Below are positions 31,044 through 39,281 of a stretch of DNA of 64,000 nt, piece by piece. The notes beneath the pieces were generated by a model. That model saw only the letters and a list, made by a program, of their open reading frames with translations. It was not told where the DNA came from and searched no databases. Position 1 is the stretch's first letter, and each line of letters starts with the position of its first letter. Origin of the DNA: Bradyrhizobium elkanii USDA 76 (lineage in GTDB: Bacteria > Pseudomonadota > Alphaproteobacteria > Rhizobiales > Xanthobacteraceae); NCBI RefSeq assembly GCF_023278185.1, contig NZ_CP066356.1:5324001-5388000 (forward strand). The letters run 5' to 3'. The position numbers and the translations under genes are program-made.

Positions 31044-31997
31044 TCAAGCCGAAGCTGCGAGCGCGTCCTTGGCCGCAGCGATATCGTTCGGACCGCCGAC
31101 GGACACGCCGACCGCGCCGTCGGCAATGCGCTTGACGAGGCCGCTCAGCACCTTGCCGGCGCCGATCTCGAAGAACCGCGTCACGCCCTTTCCTGCCATA
31201 TAGGCAACCGACTCGCGCCAGCGCACCGTCCCCGTGACCTGTTCGATCAGGCGGCGGCGGATCTCGTCGGGATCGGTGATGGCGGAGGCCAGCACATTGC
31301 AGACGAGCGGCGCCGCGGGCGCCTTGATGGTCACGCCGGCCAGCGCCTCTGCCATCGCATCGGCCGCCGGCTGCATCAGCTTGCAATGGAACGGCGCCGA
31401 CACCGGCAGCAGCATGGCGCGCTTGGCGCCCTTGGTCTTGGCGATTTCGACCGCACGATCGACGGCGGCCTTGTCGCCGGAGACCACCACCTGGCCGCCG
31501 CCATTGTCGTTGGCGGCCTGGCAGACTTGTCCCTGCGCCGCCTCGTTGGCGACCGCCACGGCGGTTTCGTAGTCGAGACCGAGCAGCGCGGCCATTGCAC
31601 CGACGCCGACCGGCACCGCCTTCTGCATCGCGAGCCCGCGGGTGCGGAGCAGCCGCGCGGTGTCGCTGACGGAGAGGCTCCCGGCGGCGGCCAGCGCCGA
31701 ATACTCGCCGAGCGAGTGCCCGGCAACGAAGGCCGCGTTGCGGCCGACCGAGAAGCCGGCTTCGCTCTCGAGCACGCGCAATGTGGCAATCGACACCGCC
31801 ATCAGGGCCGGCTGGGCGTTTTCGGTGAGTTGCAATGTCTCGCCGGGACCATCCCAGATGATCGCGGTCAGCTTCTCGCCCAGCGCGGAATCGACCTCGT
31901 CGAACACCGCCTTGGCGGCCGGAAAGGCGTCGGCCAGGGCCTTGCCCATGCCAACCGCCTGCGAGCCCTGCCCGGGAAACGTAAATGCTGCCGTCAT
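31044..31997 (-). CDS. fabD: Malonyl-CoA:ACP transacylase
   Basis: It loads malonate onto AcpP. The serine-hydrolase-type nucleophile is in GHSLGEYSALAAAG, the N-terminal FPGQGSQAVGMGK is invariant, and VSAPFHCKLM carries the catalytic His. It has 317 residues. It heads the fab cluster; the 224 bases upstream separate it from the desaturase gene and should hold its promoter. Confidence 0.97.
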   Translation of the reverse strand: MTAAFTFPGQGSQAVGMGKALADAFPAAKAVFDEVDSALGEKLTAIIWDGPGETLQLTENAQPALMAVSIATLRVLESEAGFSVGRNAAFVAGHSLGEYSALAAAGSLSVSDTARLLRTRGLAMQKAVPVGVGAMAALLGLDYETAVAVANEAAQGQVCQAANDNGGGQVVVSGDKAAVDRAVEIAKTKGAKRAMLLPVSAPFHCKLMQPAADAMAEALAGVTIKAPAAPLVCNVLASAITDPDEIRRRLIEQVTGTVRWRESVAYMAGKGVTRFFEIGAGKVLSGLVKRIADGAVGVSVGGPNDIAAAKDALAASA

Positions 31998-32221
31998 CGG
32001 CGATCCCTACCTTGTTGAGCGTGATCTCCGCGCAGGCGCTTTAGGCCTGCCGCAGGGGAAAACGGTATCCGCGTCGCGCAAAAACGCGCCACAGCGGGTC
32101 CGGGCCAATCCCTTGCAACCAAGCCTTGCAACCGGCCTCGGACCGGGCCGTAAGACACTGACGGAGGCGGTGCTGTCAAGCCGCGCCGGAGGAACCCTGG
32201 GGATGCCGGTCCGGCTTCGGG

Positions 32222-33247
32222 CTAGAACCCGCCGGCATTCTGGTCGGCGTTAACCTTGGCGCCGGCCCTCGCCCGGCGTGCGCTGTTGACCAACTGCCCC
32301 GGACGATCCTCGTTGGCGGGCCTGGCGGTCGCAAGCCGCAGCACGGCGGCGTAGCCCGGCTGCACTTCCATCCGGCCGGCATAGCGGCTTTCGCTCAGGA
32401 TGCGGTGGACGCGCGGCAGGTTGTAGCAGGGCACGTAGAACAGCAGATGATGCTCGAGGTGATAGTTCACGTAATACGGCGCGATGAACAGACGCTCGAG
32501 GACGTTGGCCCGCGTGGTGCGGGTGTTGCGCAGGGGATCGGAGCTGTCAGGCACGACGGCGTGTTCGGCGATGTTGCGGATGCGCGTGATCACCATCATC
32601 CAGGTCAGCAGCGGCACCAGCCACAACAGCGGATAGGCCCACCACGCGCCCGCGGCGGCGAGCCCCGCGAACAGCAGCGCGTTGGTGACGCATTGCGGCC
32701 CGAGCTTCTGCCAGAAGTTGGCGGCGCGCCGCGACAACGGCCACTCCTTCGGCCCGATCGCATTGAGCAATTGCGCCTTGCGCTGCTGGTAGCCGGTCTG
32801 CCCGGTGATATCGCGGAAGAACTTCCGGCGGTAGCTCATCCTCGTGATCGGAAACGGCGCCGACAGCACGAGGTCGGGATCATCCTCCTGCTGCGTCCGC
32901 GCATGGTGCTGCAGATGATAGCGGCGATAGCCGCGGGTCTCCGCGAAGATCGGATAGGCGCAGAACCACTGGCTCAGCGTCAGGTTGGTCCTCTCGTCCG
33001 CCGACAGACAGCCGTGCGCCCCGTCATGCATCAGGATCGCGAGCCCGAGTTGGCGCGATCCGATGATCGCAACCGCGAGCAGATAGGTCAGCGGATTGGG
33101 CCACCACGCGACCAGCGCGATCGCGCCCAGGATCAGCGCCCAGGCGTGCACGATCAGGGCTGCGCCCTTCCACGTCGTGCGCTCGCGCACCGCGACCAGT
33201 TCGTCCTCGGTCAGGAAATCGCGGGCTCGCATGCGAAGCGCGGTCAT
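32222..33247 (-). CDS. Membrane fatty-acid desaturase
   Basis: A 341-residue di-iron membrane desaturase. The three histidine boxes are HDGAH, HLQHH and HLEHH, in the right order and spacing, with hydrophobic helices between them (for example ALILGAIALVAWW). It probably introduces a double bond into an acyl chain of lipid or acyl-CoA; carotenoid or sterol substrates cannot be excluded. The ATG overlaps the upstream TetR stop by four bases (ATGA), so its expression is tied to that regulator. Confidence 0.9.
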   Translation of the reverse strand: MTALRMRARDFLTEDELVAVRERTTWKGAALIVHAWALILGAIALVAWWPNPLTYLLAVAIIGSRQLGLAILMHDGAHGCLSADERTNLTLSQWFCAYPIFAETRGYRRYHLQHHARTQQEDDPDLVLSAPFPITRMSYRRKFFRDITGQTGYQQRKAQLLNAIGPKEWPLSRRAANFWQKLGPQCVTNALLFAGLAAAGAWWAYPLLWLVPLLTWMMVITRIRNIAEHAVVPDSSDPLRNTRTTRANVLERLFIAPYYVNYHLEHHLLFYVPCYNLPRVHRILSESRYAGRMEVQPGYAAVLRLATARPANEDRPGQLVNSARRARAGAKVNADQNAGGF

Positions 33248-33960
33248 GTGCTTGTCTCCCCGTCCGTTGAGGATGAAGTGCTGTGATCGCCGACCAGCCG
33301 CAGACGCGTCCCGTCATTGGCCGACGTCGAAGTTGATGTCGCCTGCTCGCCGAGCGCGCGCAGCAATTCGCGGCACATTTCCTCGGAGCCACGACCCATG
33401 GCGAAACCTTCGACGATCACACCGATCGCAATAGCCCAGAACCGCCGCGAGCTTTCCTCGGGCGCGCGCAGCGACCGCCAGCCATGGCGCTCGACCTGGC
33501 CCGCATAGGCGCGCGCGCCCTCGCTGTGCAGGCGTTCGATGGTGCGCTCGACGAGGGGCGCGAGGTCCTGCCGGCGCCGCGTGAGGGTCAATGCCTCCGC
33601 GAAAAAGGCGACCGTGTCGGTCGCGGTCACGGTCTCGGCCAGGGCGTGGGTGTAGTCCCGCGGGGTGTGGGCATTCAGGGCGGCCTGTTCGGTCGCGCGC
33701 GCGAGATAGAGCATGTCGCGGCTGGCCGCCTCGACGAACAGCGCTTCCTTGGTGCGGAAGTAATAGGTGATCTGGCTCGGAAAGGCGTCGGCTGCCGCGG
33801 CGATATCGGAGATCGAGGTGCCCGAGAGCCCGCGCTCCTTGAACAGGCGGCTGGCGGCATCGAGCAGCAGCGAGCGCATCTTGCGCCCCGCCGACCGCGT
33901 CGCGCGGACCGCGTGCTTCGGATCGGGCGCAGACATGCCGCTGGCGGTCTCCGAACCCAT
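33244..33960 (-). CDS. TetR-family regulator, probable repressor of the desaturase operon
   Basis: The N-terminal helix-turn-helix is clear: LLLDAASRLFKERGLSGTSI then SDIAAAADAFPSQITYYF and RTKEALF. The rest is a ligand-binding helical domain. I chose ATG 33960 (MGSETASG) because GGAGG lies seven bases upstream; the open frame extends to 33996, but that start lies inside the operator. The gene overlaps the desaturase, and a perfect palindrome covers its own promoter, which points to an autoregulated lipid-responsive repressor. Confidence 0.88.
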   Translation of the reverse strand: MGSETASGMSAPDPKHAVRATRSAGRKMRSLLLDAASRLFKERGLSGTSISDIAAAADAFPSQITYYFRTKEALFVEAASRDMLYLARATEQAALNAHTPRDYTHALAETVTATDTVAFFAEALTLTRRRQDLAPLVERTIERLHSEGARAYAGQVERHGWRSLRAPEESSRRFWAIAIGVIVEGFAMGRGSEEMCRELLRALGEQATSTSTSANDGTRLRLVGDHSTSSSTDGETST

Positions 33961-33980
33961 ATTTCGTCCTCCGTCAGAAA

Positions 33981-34009
33981 TTTGTATGACATACAAACAA
34001 AGAAATCAA
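33981..34009 (-). promoter_or_regulatory. Promoter and operator of the TetR-desaturase operon
   Basis: On the minus strand TTGATT (34009-34004) and TACAAA (33986-33981) are 17 bases apart. The palindrome TTTGTATGaCATACAAA (33981-33997, perfect eight-base arms) covers the -10 box and half of the spacer. A repressor bound there would block polymerase directly. SD and start codon follow at 33972 and 33960. Confidence 0.75.
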
Positions 34010-34083
34010 CGGGAAAACGCCTGAGGTTGCGTCAAACGGCCTGGAGGGCTACGACGCCTCGCGCATCCAGAGGCCGAGAACCC

Positions 34084-34111
34084 TTGCTTTCGCGGCCAAA
34101 ATCCGTATAAG
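34084..34111 (+). promoter_or_regulatory. Sigma70-type promoter of the rpsF operon
   Basis: TTGCTT (34084-34089) and TATAAG (34106-34111) are separated by 16 bases. Transcription from here gives a leader of about 180 bases before rpsF. The boxes are close to consensus for an otherwise GC-rich region. Confidence 0.6.
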
Positions 34112-34230
34112 CGCGCCATTCGTGGGCTCCGGCCGGGAGCTGAACGGACGGTCTCAGCAAATTCACCCGTTGATTTTGATGTGGCAGGGCCAGTCGGCCC
34201 GTCGTCCCGTGCTCCCGCCTTCTGAGCAGC

Positions 34231-34254
34231 TCGAGTCCTTTCCGAAGGTCTCGA
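34231..34254 (+). promoter_or_regulatory. Leader hairpin before rpsF, possible S6:S18 site
   Basis: TCGAG-T-CCTT pairs with AAGG-T-CTCGA around the loop TCCG, a nine-pair stem with one T-T mismatch, ending 45 bases before the rpsF ATG. In many bacteria the S6:S18 complex represses its own mRNA at a leader structure; whether this hairpin is that site is inference. Confidence 0.4.
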
Positions 34255-34298
34255 AGGGCTTGTCGCCGGAAACCGCGCCAACACAGGAAAGGACAACC

Positions 34299-34766
34299 AT
34301 GCCTCTTTACGAGCATGTTTTTCTCGCGCGTCAGGATGCGAGCACCCAGCAGGTGGATGAACTGACGGCCCAGATGACGGGGATCGTCGAACAGGGCGGC
34401 GGCAAGGTCACCAAGACCGAGAGCTGGGGCGTGCGCTCCCTCACCTACCGCATGAACAAGAACCGCAAGGCGCATTTCGTGCTGATGAACATCGACGCAC
34501 CGTCGGCTGTCGTCACCGAGATCGAGCGTCAGGAGCGGATCAACGAAGACGTCATCCGCTATCTCACCGTGCGCGTCGAAGAGCACGAGGAAGGCCCGTC
34601 CGCGATGATGCGCAAGGCCGACCGTGACCGCGAGCGTGATGACCGTGGTGGCGGCTTCCGTGGCGACCGCGAAGGCGGCTTCCGTGGTGACCGCGATGGT
34701 GGTGGTTTCCGTGGCGACCGTGGCCCGCGCCGTCCGCGCGAAGAAGAAGCTGCGACCGAGGAGTAA
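34299..34766 (+). CDS. rpsF: 30S ribosomal protein S6
   Basis: The protein starts [13 protein letters not shown], and the S6 fold runs to about residue 100 ([20 protein letters not shown]). The ATG at 34299 has AGGAAAGGA upstream; the longer open frame before it is not conserved-looking. The C-terminus is an extension of about 45 residues rich in Arg, Asp and Gly with repeats of the form GGFRGDR, typical of alphaproteobacterial S6 and probably disordered. It forms a pair with S18 on the 30S platform. Confidence 0.97.
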   Translation: MPLYEHVFLARQDASTQQVDELTAQMTGIVEQGGGKVTKTESWGVRSLTYRMNKNRKAHFVLMNIDAPSAVVTEIERQERINEDVIRYLTVRVEEHEEGPSAMMRKADRDRERDDRGGGFRGDREGGFRGDRDGGGFRGDRGPRRPREEEAATEE

Positions 34767-34772
34767 TGAATC

Positions 34773-35012
34773 ATGGCTGATGCTGGTGCCCGCCGTCCGT
34801 TTTTCCGTCGTCGCAAGTCCTGCCCGTTCACGGGCGCGAATGCGCCGAAGATCGACTACAAGGATTCCAAGCTGCTGATGCGTTACGTCTCCGAGCGCGG
34901 CAAGATCGTGCCGAGCCGCATCACGGCCGTGTCCGCCAAGAAGCAGCGTGAGCTCGCCCGCGCCATCAAGCGCGCGCGCTTCCTCGGCCTGCTGCCTTAC
35001 GTCATTCGCTAA
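34773..35012 (+). CDS. rpsR: 30S ribosomal protein S18
   Basis: A 79-residue basic protein with [20 protein letters not shown] and [20 protein letters not shown], the standard S18 sequence. It follows rpsF by six bases and binds S6 as a heterodimer. Confidence 0.98.
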   Translation: MADAGARRPFFRRRKSCPFTGANAPKIDYKDSKLLMRYVSERGKIVPSRITAVSAKKQRELARAIKRARFLGLLPYVIR

Positions 35013-35138
35013 TTGACGACGGCCGGCGGCACGCGCCGCCGGCCGCTCATTCTCATAAGGCTTCCGGGTCGTCCGGTCGCCGATGGTTGGGGTTCTCGAT
35101 GCAGGACCCCTAACCGCTCAAAGGGGGCGGGACAGCTG

Positions 35139-36107
35139 ATGATCGGAATATTCACCGTTGCACTCGCAGCCGGCGCCGCGTCGGCGCTGATGTTCGCCTC
35201 GATCAGTTCGGGCGCGCTGATCTCGATATTGCTGTTCTATCTCGCATCGCTGCCGATCATGGTGGCGGCGCTCGGCTGGGGTCCCCTCGCCGCCGCTATT
35301 GGTGGAGTGGGTGCGGCATCCGTGCTCGGCACGATCTTCGGCCTTCCCTACAGCATTGCGTTTGCCATGATGGTCGCCGTGCCCGGCTGGTGGCTCGGCC
35401 ACCTCGCCCTGCTCGGACGGCCGATCGCGGGCGTAGCCGGCGACAGCGCCAAGCAGCAGCCGCCTGCGCTTGAATGGTACCCCGTCGGCCGCATCCTGCT
35501 CTGGATTGCAGCCTTCGCCATCATCACCACGATTGTCGCGCTGCTCACGCTCGGCACCGATACCGAAACGATCACCGGCACGCTGCGGCGCGGCCTGCTC
35601 AAGATGCTCAGTGCCGGCGAAGCGCAGCCCAGCGGTGACATCGAACGGCTCGTCGACGCGTTGGTGATCTTCGCGCCGCTCGCGGCGACGGTCATCTCCA
35701 TGGTGACGCTGACGCTGAACCTTTGGCTCGCCGGCAAGATCACGCGAACCTCCGGGCGACTTAACCGACCGTGGCCGGAGTTCCGTAGCACCGCGCTCCC
35801 CGCCATGACGCTGCTCGCGCTGATCGTGGCGGTCGGCGCCAGCTTCGTCGGCGGCATGCTTGCGCTGCTGGCGCAGATCGTCACCACGGCGCTGGTGATC
35901 GCCTACGCGCTGGTCGGCTTCGCGGTGCTGCACACCCTGACGCTGTCGCTCACCAATCGCGGCTTCTGGCTCGGCGGCATCTACGCTGTCGTCGCCATGT
36001 TCGGCTGGCCGATCGTGGCGATGTTCGCGCTCGGCATCGCCGACGCCGTGTTCGGGCTGCGCCAGCGCTATCTGCGAACAAGACCGCCGCCTTTGCCCGC
36101 GGCCTGA
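35139..36107 (+). CDS. DUF2232-type polytopic membrane protein
   Basis: A 322-residue protein with about eight hydrophobic segments (first IFTVALAAGAASALMFASI, last FWLGGIYAVVAMFGWPIVAM) and no catalytic motif I recognise. It matches the DUF2232 proteins often found between rpsR and rplI in Rhizobiales. I chose the ATG at 35139, where the hydrophobic N-terminus begins; the frame is open back to 35013, but those residues look random. It lies within the ribosomal operon, so it is co-expressed, but its role is unknown. Confidence 0.85.
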   Translation: MIGIFTVALAAGAASALMFASISSGALISILLFYLASLPIMVAALGWGPLAAAIGGVGAASVLGTIFGLPYSIAFAMMVAVPGWWLGHLALLGRPIAGVAGDSAKQQPPALEWYPVGRILLWIAAFAIITTIVALLTLGTDTETITGTLRRGLLKMLSAGEAQPSGDIERLVDALVIFAPLAATVISMVTLTLNLWLAGKITRTSGRLNRPWPEFRSTALPAMTLLALIVAVGASFVGGMLALLAQIVTTALVIAYALVGFAVLHTLTLSLTNRGFWLGGIYAVVAMFGWPIVAMFALGIADAVFGLRQRYLRTRPPPLPAA

Positions 36108-36158
36108 GATTCGATCCAACCACTTAAACCCGTACTTAGCATCTAAAGGAGAACGAAA

Positions 36159-36761
36159 ATGGAAGTCATTCTGCTCGAACGCGTTGCCAAGCTTGGCCAG
36201 ATGGGCGAAGTCGTGCGCGTCAAGGACGGGTTCGCCCGCAACTTCTTGCTGAAGCGCGGCAAGGCGCTGCGCGCCACCGAGGCGAACCGCGCCAAGTATG
36301 ACGGCATGAAGGCCGAGCTCGAGGCCAACAACATCAAGGCCAAGGGCGAAGCCGCCAAGGTCGCCGAGAAGATCGACGGCCGCGACATCGTCATCATCCG
36401 CCAGGCTTCCGAATCCGGCCAGCTGTTCGGCTCGGTCACGGTGCGCGACATCGTCGCCGCGCTGGCGACCGACGGCGTGACGGTGTCGCGCCCGCAGGTC
36501 TGGCTCGACTCGCCGATCAAGGTGATCGGCGCGCAGAAGGTGACGATCGCCGTTCACCCCGAGGTCGAGACCAGCGTCACCGTGACGGTCGCCCGCTCCG
36601 CCGAAGAGGCCGAGCGGATCAAGCGCGGCGAGGACATCTCGACCCGCCAGGAAGATCAGGACGCTGCCGCCGAGGCGCTCGCCGCCGCCGGCGAATTCTT
36701 CGATCCGGAAGCCCAGCACGACGAGGAAGCCGCGCCGGCTCCGGCCGTCGAAGAGAAGTAA
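36159..36761 (+). CDS. rplI: 50S ribosomal protein L9
   Basis: It begins [20 protein letters not shown], with the L9 N-terminal domain signature through [13 protein letters not shown]. The long connecting helix and C-terminal RNA-binding domain follow, and residues after about 160 form an acidic Ala/Glu tail usual in alphaproteobacteria. AAAGGAG sits eight bases before the ATG. It has 200 residues. Confidence 0.98.
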   Translation: MEVILLERVAKLGQMGEVVRVKDGFARNFLLKRGKALRATEANRAKYDGMKAELEANNIKAKGEAAKVAEKIDGRDIVIIRQASESGQLFGSVTVRDIVAALATDGVTVSRPQVWLDSPIKVIGAQKVTIAVHPEVETSVTVTVARSAEEAERIKRGEDISTRQEDQDAAAEALAAAGEFFDPEAQHDEEAAPAPAVEEK

Positions 36762-36785
36762 GCTTCTCGGCATCGTCCAACCGAC

Positions 36786-36814
36786 GAGAGCATCGGTGCT
36801 GAACCGATGCTCTC
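36786..36814 (+). terminator. Hairpin after rplI
   Basis: GAGAGCATCGGT (36786-36797) pairs perfectly with ACCGATGCTCTC (36803-36814) around a five-base loop, 24 bases after the rplI stop. There is no immediate T-run; repeat B2 begins right behind it. Confidence 0.6.
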
Positions 36815-36872
36815 GATTCTGGTTTTGACGCGTTTTCTTCGCGCGAACCGATATCCACTTCGCTCGAAAACT
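36815..36872. repeat. Interspersed repeat, family B copy 2
   Basis: GATTCTGGTTTTGACGCGTT, TTCTTCGCGCGAACCGATAT and CCACTTCGCTCGAAAACTAC follow in order, as in copies 1 and 3, with three or four substitutions. It lies between the converging rplI and thioesterase genes. Confidence 0.85.
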
Positions 36873-36876
36873 ACGA

Positions 36877-36901
36877 AGCCCGGCCTCGATCAGGCCGGGC
36901 T
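36877..36901. terminator. Hairpin overlapping the thioesterase stop
   Basis: AGCCCGGCCT (36877-36886) pairs with AGGCCGGGCT (36892-36901) around a five-base loop. It includes the last codons of the minus-strand thioesterase gene (stop at 36890) and lies between convergent genes, so it can act for either strand. T-runs are short. Confidence 0.5.
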
Positions 36902-37351
36902 TTGGATTCGTGCCGCCGCCTGATCGTCGAGCATCGCAATCGACGCCAATGCGGTCGCGGTGTGCTTCTCCTTGCCGTCGATGACGCAGAACACGTCGGC
37001 CGCAACGACGGCGACCTGACGTCCCGGCTTGATCACGCGCGCCCGGCAGATCAGGCGATCGCCCGACGCCGGCGACAGCAGGTTCAACTTGTACTCCGCC
37101 GTCAGCGCCGGCTGGCCGCGCGACGTCGCCGCCGCGATCGTGGTGGCGTTGTCGACCAGAAACGCCGTCACCCCGCCGTGAAACAGCCCGTGCTGCTGCA
37201 ACAGCTCCGGACGGCGGTCGACCGCGAGCGTGCACGTGCCGCGCGCCAGCTCGGCCACCTCGGCACCGACAAGACCCATGAAGCCCTGCCGGCCGACATT
37301 GTCGCGAATTCGTGTCGCGATCGGTGCAAAGTCCGGATCGGTCTCGCTCAT
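36890..37351 (-). CDS. PaaI-family hotdog thioesterase
   Basis: A 153-residue single hotdog domain. The active-site region HGLFHGGVTAFLVDNATTIA matches the PaaI group, with the conserved HGG and the acidic residue six places on. Members hydrolyse acyl- or aryl-CoA esters. The ATG at 37351 overlaps the TetR stop by four bases, so it is the likely target of that regulator. The specific CoA substrate is not evident. Confidence 0.87.
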   Translation of the reverse strand: MSETDPDFAPIATRIRDNVGRQGFMGLVGAEVAELARGTCTLAVDRRPELLQQHGLFHGGVTAFLVDNATTIAAATSRGQPALTAEYKLNLLSPASGDRLICRARVIKPGRQVAVVAADVFCVIDGKEKHTATALASIAMLDDQAAARIQSPA

Positions 37352-37953
37352 GACGTTCCTCCTGCTCGCTCCGGCGCACCCGGCGCCACCACTGCGCGGA
37401 TCGCGCAGGCGATCAGCGTCTCGACTTGTTCGCGCGGATCGCCGGTATGGCGGCGCGACAGCCAGGCGCGGCAGAAGATCTGCGCCGGCCCGATGATCTG
37501 GCTGAAGAACAGCACGGCGCTCATCGGCAGCAATTCGCCACGCGCGAGCAGCGGTGCGCGCCAGCGCTCGATGCCATCGGTGAGCCGCGAATTCTCGCTG
37601 CGCTGCGCGCCGCGCACCTCCTCGCCCCACTCGCTGCGCGAAATCTCGAACAGGAAGCGCGCCTCGCGCCGGTTGCTCACGACCCAATCGAGGTGGGCGT
37701 GGATCAGCCGCGCGACGCCCTCGCCGGCACCGCAGCTGTCATCGACCGAGGTGATGATCGCGGCGTGATAGGCCTGCAGGATTTCCAGGAACAGGGTCCC
37801 GGCGAGCTCCTTCTTCGAGGTGAAGAAGTGGAAGAAGCTGCCGTTGGACGCGCGGGCGCGGGAGCGGATCTCGGCCACCGTCGCGCCCTCAAACCCGTCG
37901 CGGTCGAACACTGCCAGTCCCGCCGCCAGAAGATCTTCGCGCGCCGTGCTCAA
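37348..37953 (-). CDS. TetR-family regulator upstream of the thioesterase
   Basis: The helix-turn-helix reads ATVAEIRSRARASNGSFFHF followed by FTSKKELAG; the remainder is a helical effector-binding domain ending in Pro/Ala. It has 201 residues. The start is a TTG with GGGGAGG six bases upstream, an unusual but well supported choice because no ATG fits. An imperfect palindrome around TCTAGA lies over its presumed promoter, suggesting autoregulation together with the overlapping thioesterase gene. Confidence 0.85.
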   Translation of the reverse strand: MSTAREDLLAAGLAVFDRDGFEGATVAEIRSRARASNGSFFHFFTSKKELAGTLFLEILQAYHAAIITSVDDSCGAGEGVARLIHAHLDWVVSNRREARFLFEISRSEWGEEVRGAQRSENSRLTDGIERWRAPLLARGELLPMSAVLFFSQIIGPAQIFCRAWLSRRHTGDPREQVETLIACAIRAVVAPGAPERAGGTS

Positions 37954-37976
37954 GTCGTCCTCCCCTCGTTAGACTA

Positions 37977-38008
37977 ACACTCTAGAGTATTGCTCTAATG
38001 ACGGTCAA
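37977..38008 (-). promoter_or_regulatory. Presumed promoter/operator of the TetR-thioesterase operon
   Basis: On the minus strand TTGACC (38008-38003) and TAGAGT (37984-37979) are 18 bases apart. The centre ACACTCTAGAGTAT is palindromic over TCTAGA, with TTAGA and TCTAA flanking at similar distances. The symmetry is imperfect, so the operator call is tentative. Confidence 0.45.
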
Positions 38009-38045
38009 ACGAATACGCCGGGACCTTGCGGCCCGGCGTTGGCGA

Positions 38046-39023
38046 CTACTTCGAGGTCGGAGCTTCCGGTGGGCCGGAGCCCGGCGTCGTCGGCGGAGGT
38101 GGCGGCGGCGCGGTCGCAGTCACCGGCGGCGCGGCTGGCGCCGGAGCGGGCGTTGCAGCTGCGGCCGGCTCGGACGCGGCAGGCGCAGCCGCCGCAGGCG
38201 CCGGTGTGACCTGCGGAACCGGATCGGATCGCACGGCAGCCGGCTCGCCGCCATTGCTCTTCGGCGCGTCGACCTTTGCGGTGTCGGGCTCGGCGGCGGG
38301 CTTCGCCGGCTTCTCGACCTCACCCTTGTCCTCGCGCTTGGTAGCTGCCTTGGGCTCGGTCTTGGGCTCGGTCTTGGGCTCGTCGCTGGTCGCCGCGCCC
38401 TTGGGCGTCTCCTCGGACTTCGGCTCCTCGACCGGCTTGCCGCGACGGCCATGCTTCTGCCGCGACGGCTTGCCCTCGCCGGCGGCCTGCGGCGTCTGAC
38501 CGTCATCCGGCTTCGCGCCCTCCGGCGCCTCGCTCGGGCGGGCCATCCGCTTGCCGTGGCGACCTGGACGTCCCTCGGGATTCAAGCCATCGGCGTCGGG
38601 TTTGGCTCCTTCCTGCGGCGCTGCATCCTGGTGCCGTCGGCGGGCCGGACGCTCGGACGGCTGATCCGGCGACTGGTTGGCTTCCTGCCGGCGGTCCCGG
38701 CCCTTGGCGCCCTCCTTGGTCCCCTTGGGCTGATCCTTGGCCTGATAGCGCGGGTCGTTGGCGCCGTTCGAAATCAGATAGGACGCAAGCACGCCGGCCA
38801 TGTCGCTGGAGGTCGTGTAGTGCTGGCGCAGGAAGCCCGGCAGCGAACCGGCCGGCACCGACTTCAGCAGGCCGCGCGGGCTCTTGTGGCAAGCTGTGCA
38901 GGTGCTTGCGAAGATCTGGGAGGGGCTCTTGCCGGCCTCGAGGTTTTGCGCTTGCGCCGATACGGCTGACAGGCAGCCAATCAGAAGCGCCACCGTCGCC
39001 AGACTGAGGGCTCGGCTCAACAT
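38046..39023 (-). CDS. Exported c-type cytochrome domain with long disordered tail
   Basis: A signal peptide ending AQAQ is followed by a compact heme c domain: CTACH (residues 42-46) is the only heme-binding site and a Met in TTSSDMAGVL is a candidate sixth ligand. From about residue 95 to 325 the chain is low complexity: Lys/Arg/Pro/Glu-rich with the tandem EPKTEPKTEPKA, ending in long Pro/Ala runs. The electron-transfer partner is unknown, and the tail may anchor or link to the cell wall. The gene stands alone, divergent from cfa. Confidence 0.8.
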   Translation of the reverse strand: MLSRALSLATVALLIGCLSAVSAQAQNLEAGKSPSQIFASTCTACHKSPRGLLKSVPAGSLPGFLRQHYTTSSDMAGVLASYLISNGANDPRYQAKDQPKGTKEGAKGRDRRQEANQSPDQPSERPARRRHQDAAPQEGAKPDADGLNPEGRPGRHGKRMARPSEAPEGAKPDDGQTPQAAGEGKPSRQKHGRRGKPVEEPKSEETPKGAATSDEPKTEPKTEPKAATKREDKGEVEKPAKPAAEPDTAKVDAPKSNGGEPAAVRSDPVPQVTPAPAAAAPAASEPAAAATPAPAPAAPPVTATAPPPPPPTTPGSGPPEAPTSK

Positions 39024-39281
39024 TCCTTAAGTCTCCAGATTCCGGAAAAATCGCCGCCAGCGCCTGATGGATCGGCCGCGGCGGTCACCTTTTAGCCGAT
39101 TATCGCGCGAATGGAAGCGCACCCATGACGCATCCACGCAATTGTCACATTTTGGAATATCGGCTTTGACCACAACGCAATAGCGCGATCTAATTCCCTG
39201 CCTATCTTGAGACTGGGGACACATTGGAGTGATCAACTCCGGTGTTGTCGGTGTGCAGCTTGCCGTTCCGTTGGTGTTTCG

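Noticed and set aside
35118..37379. A minus-strand open frame of 753 codons
   Set aside because: It crosses rplI, an intergenic repeat and the DUF2232 gene in the opposite sense. No motif is recognisable.
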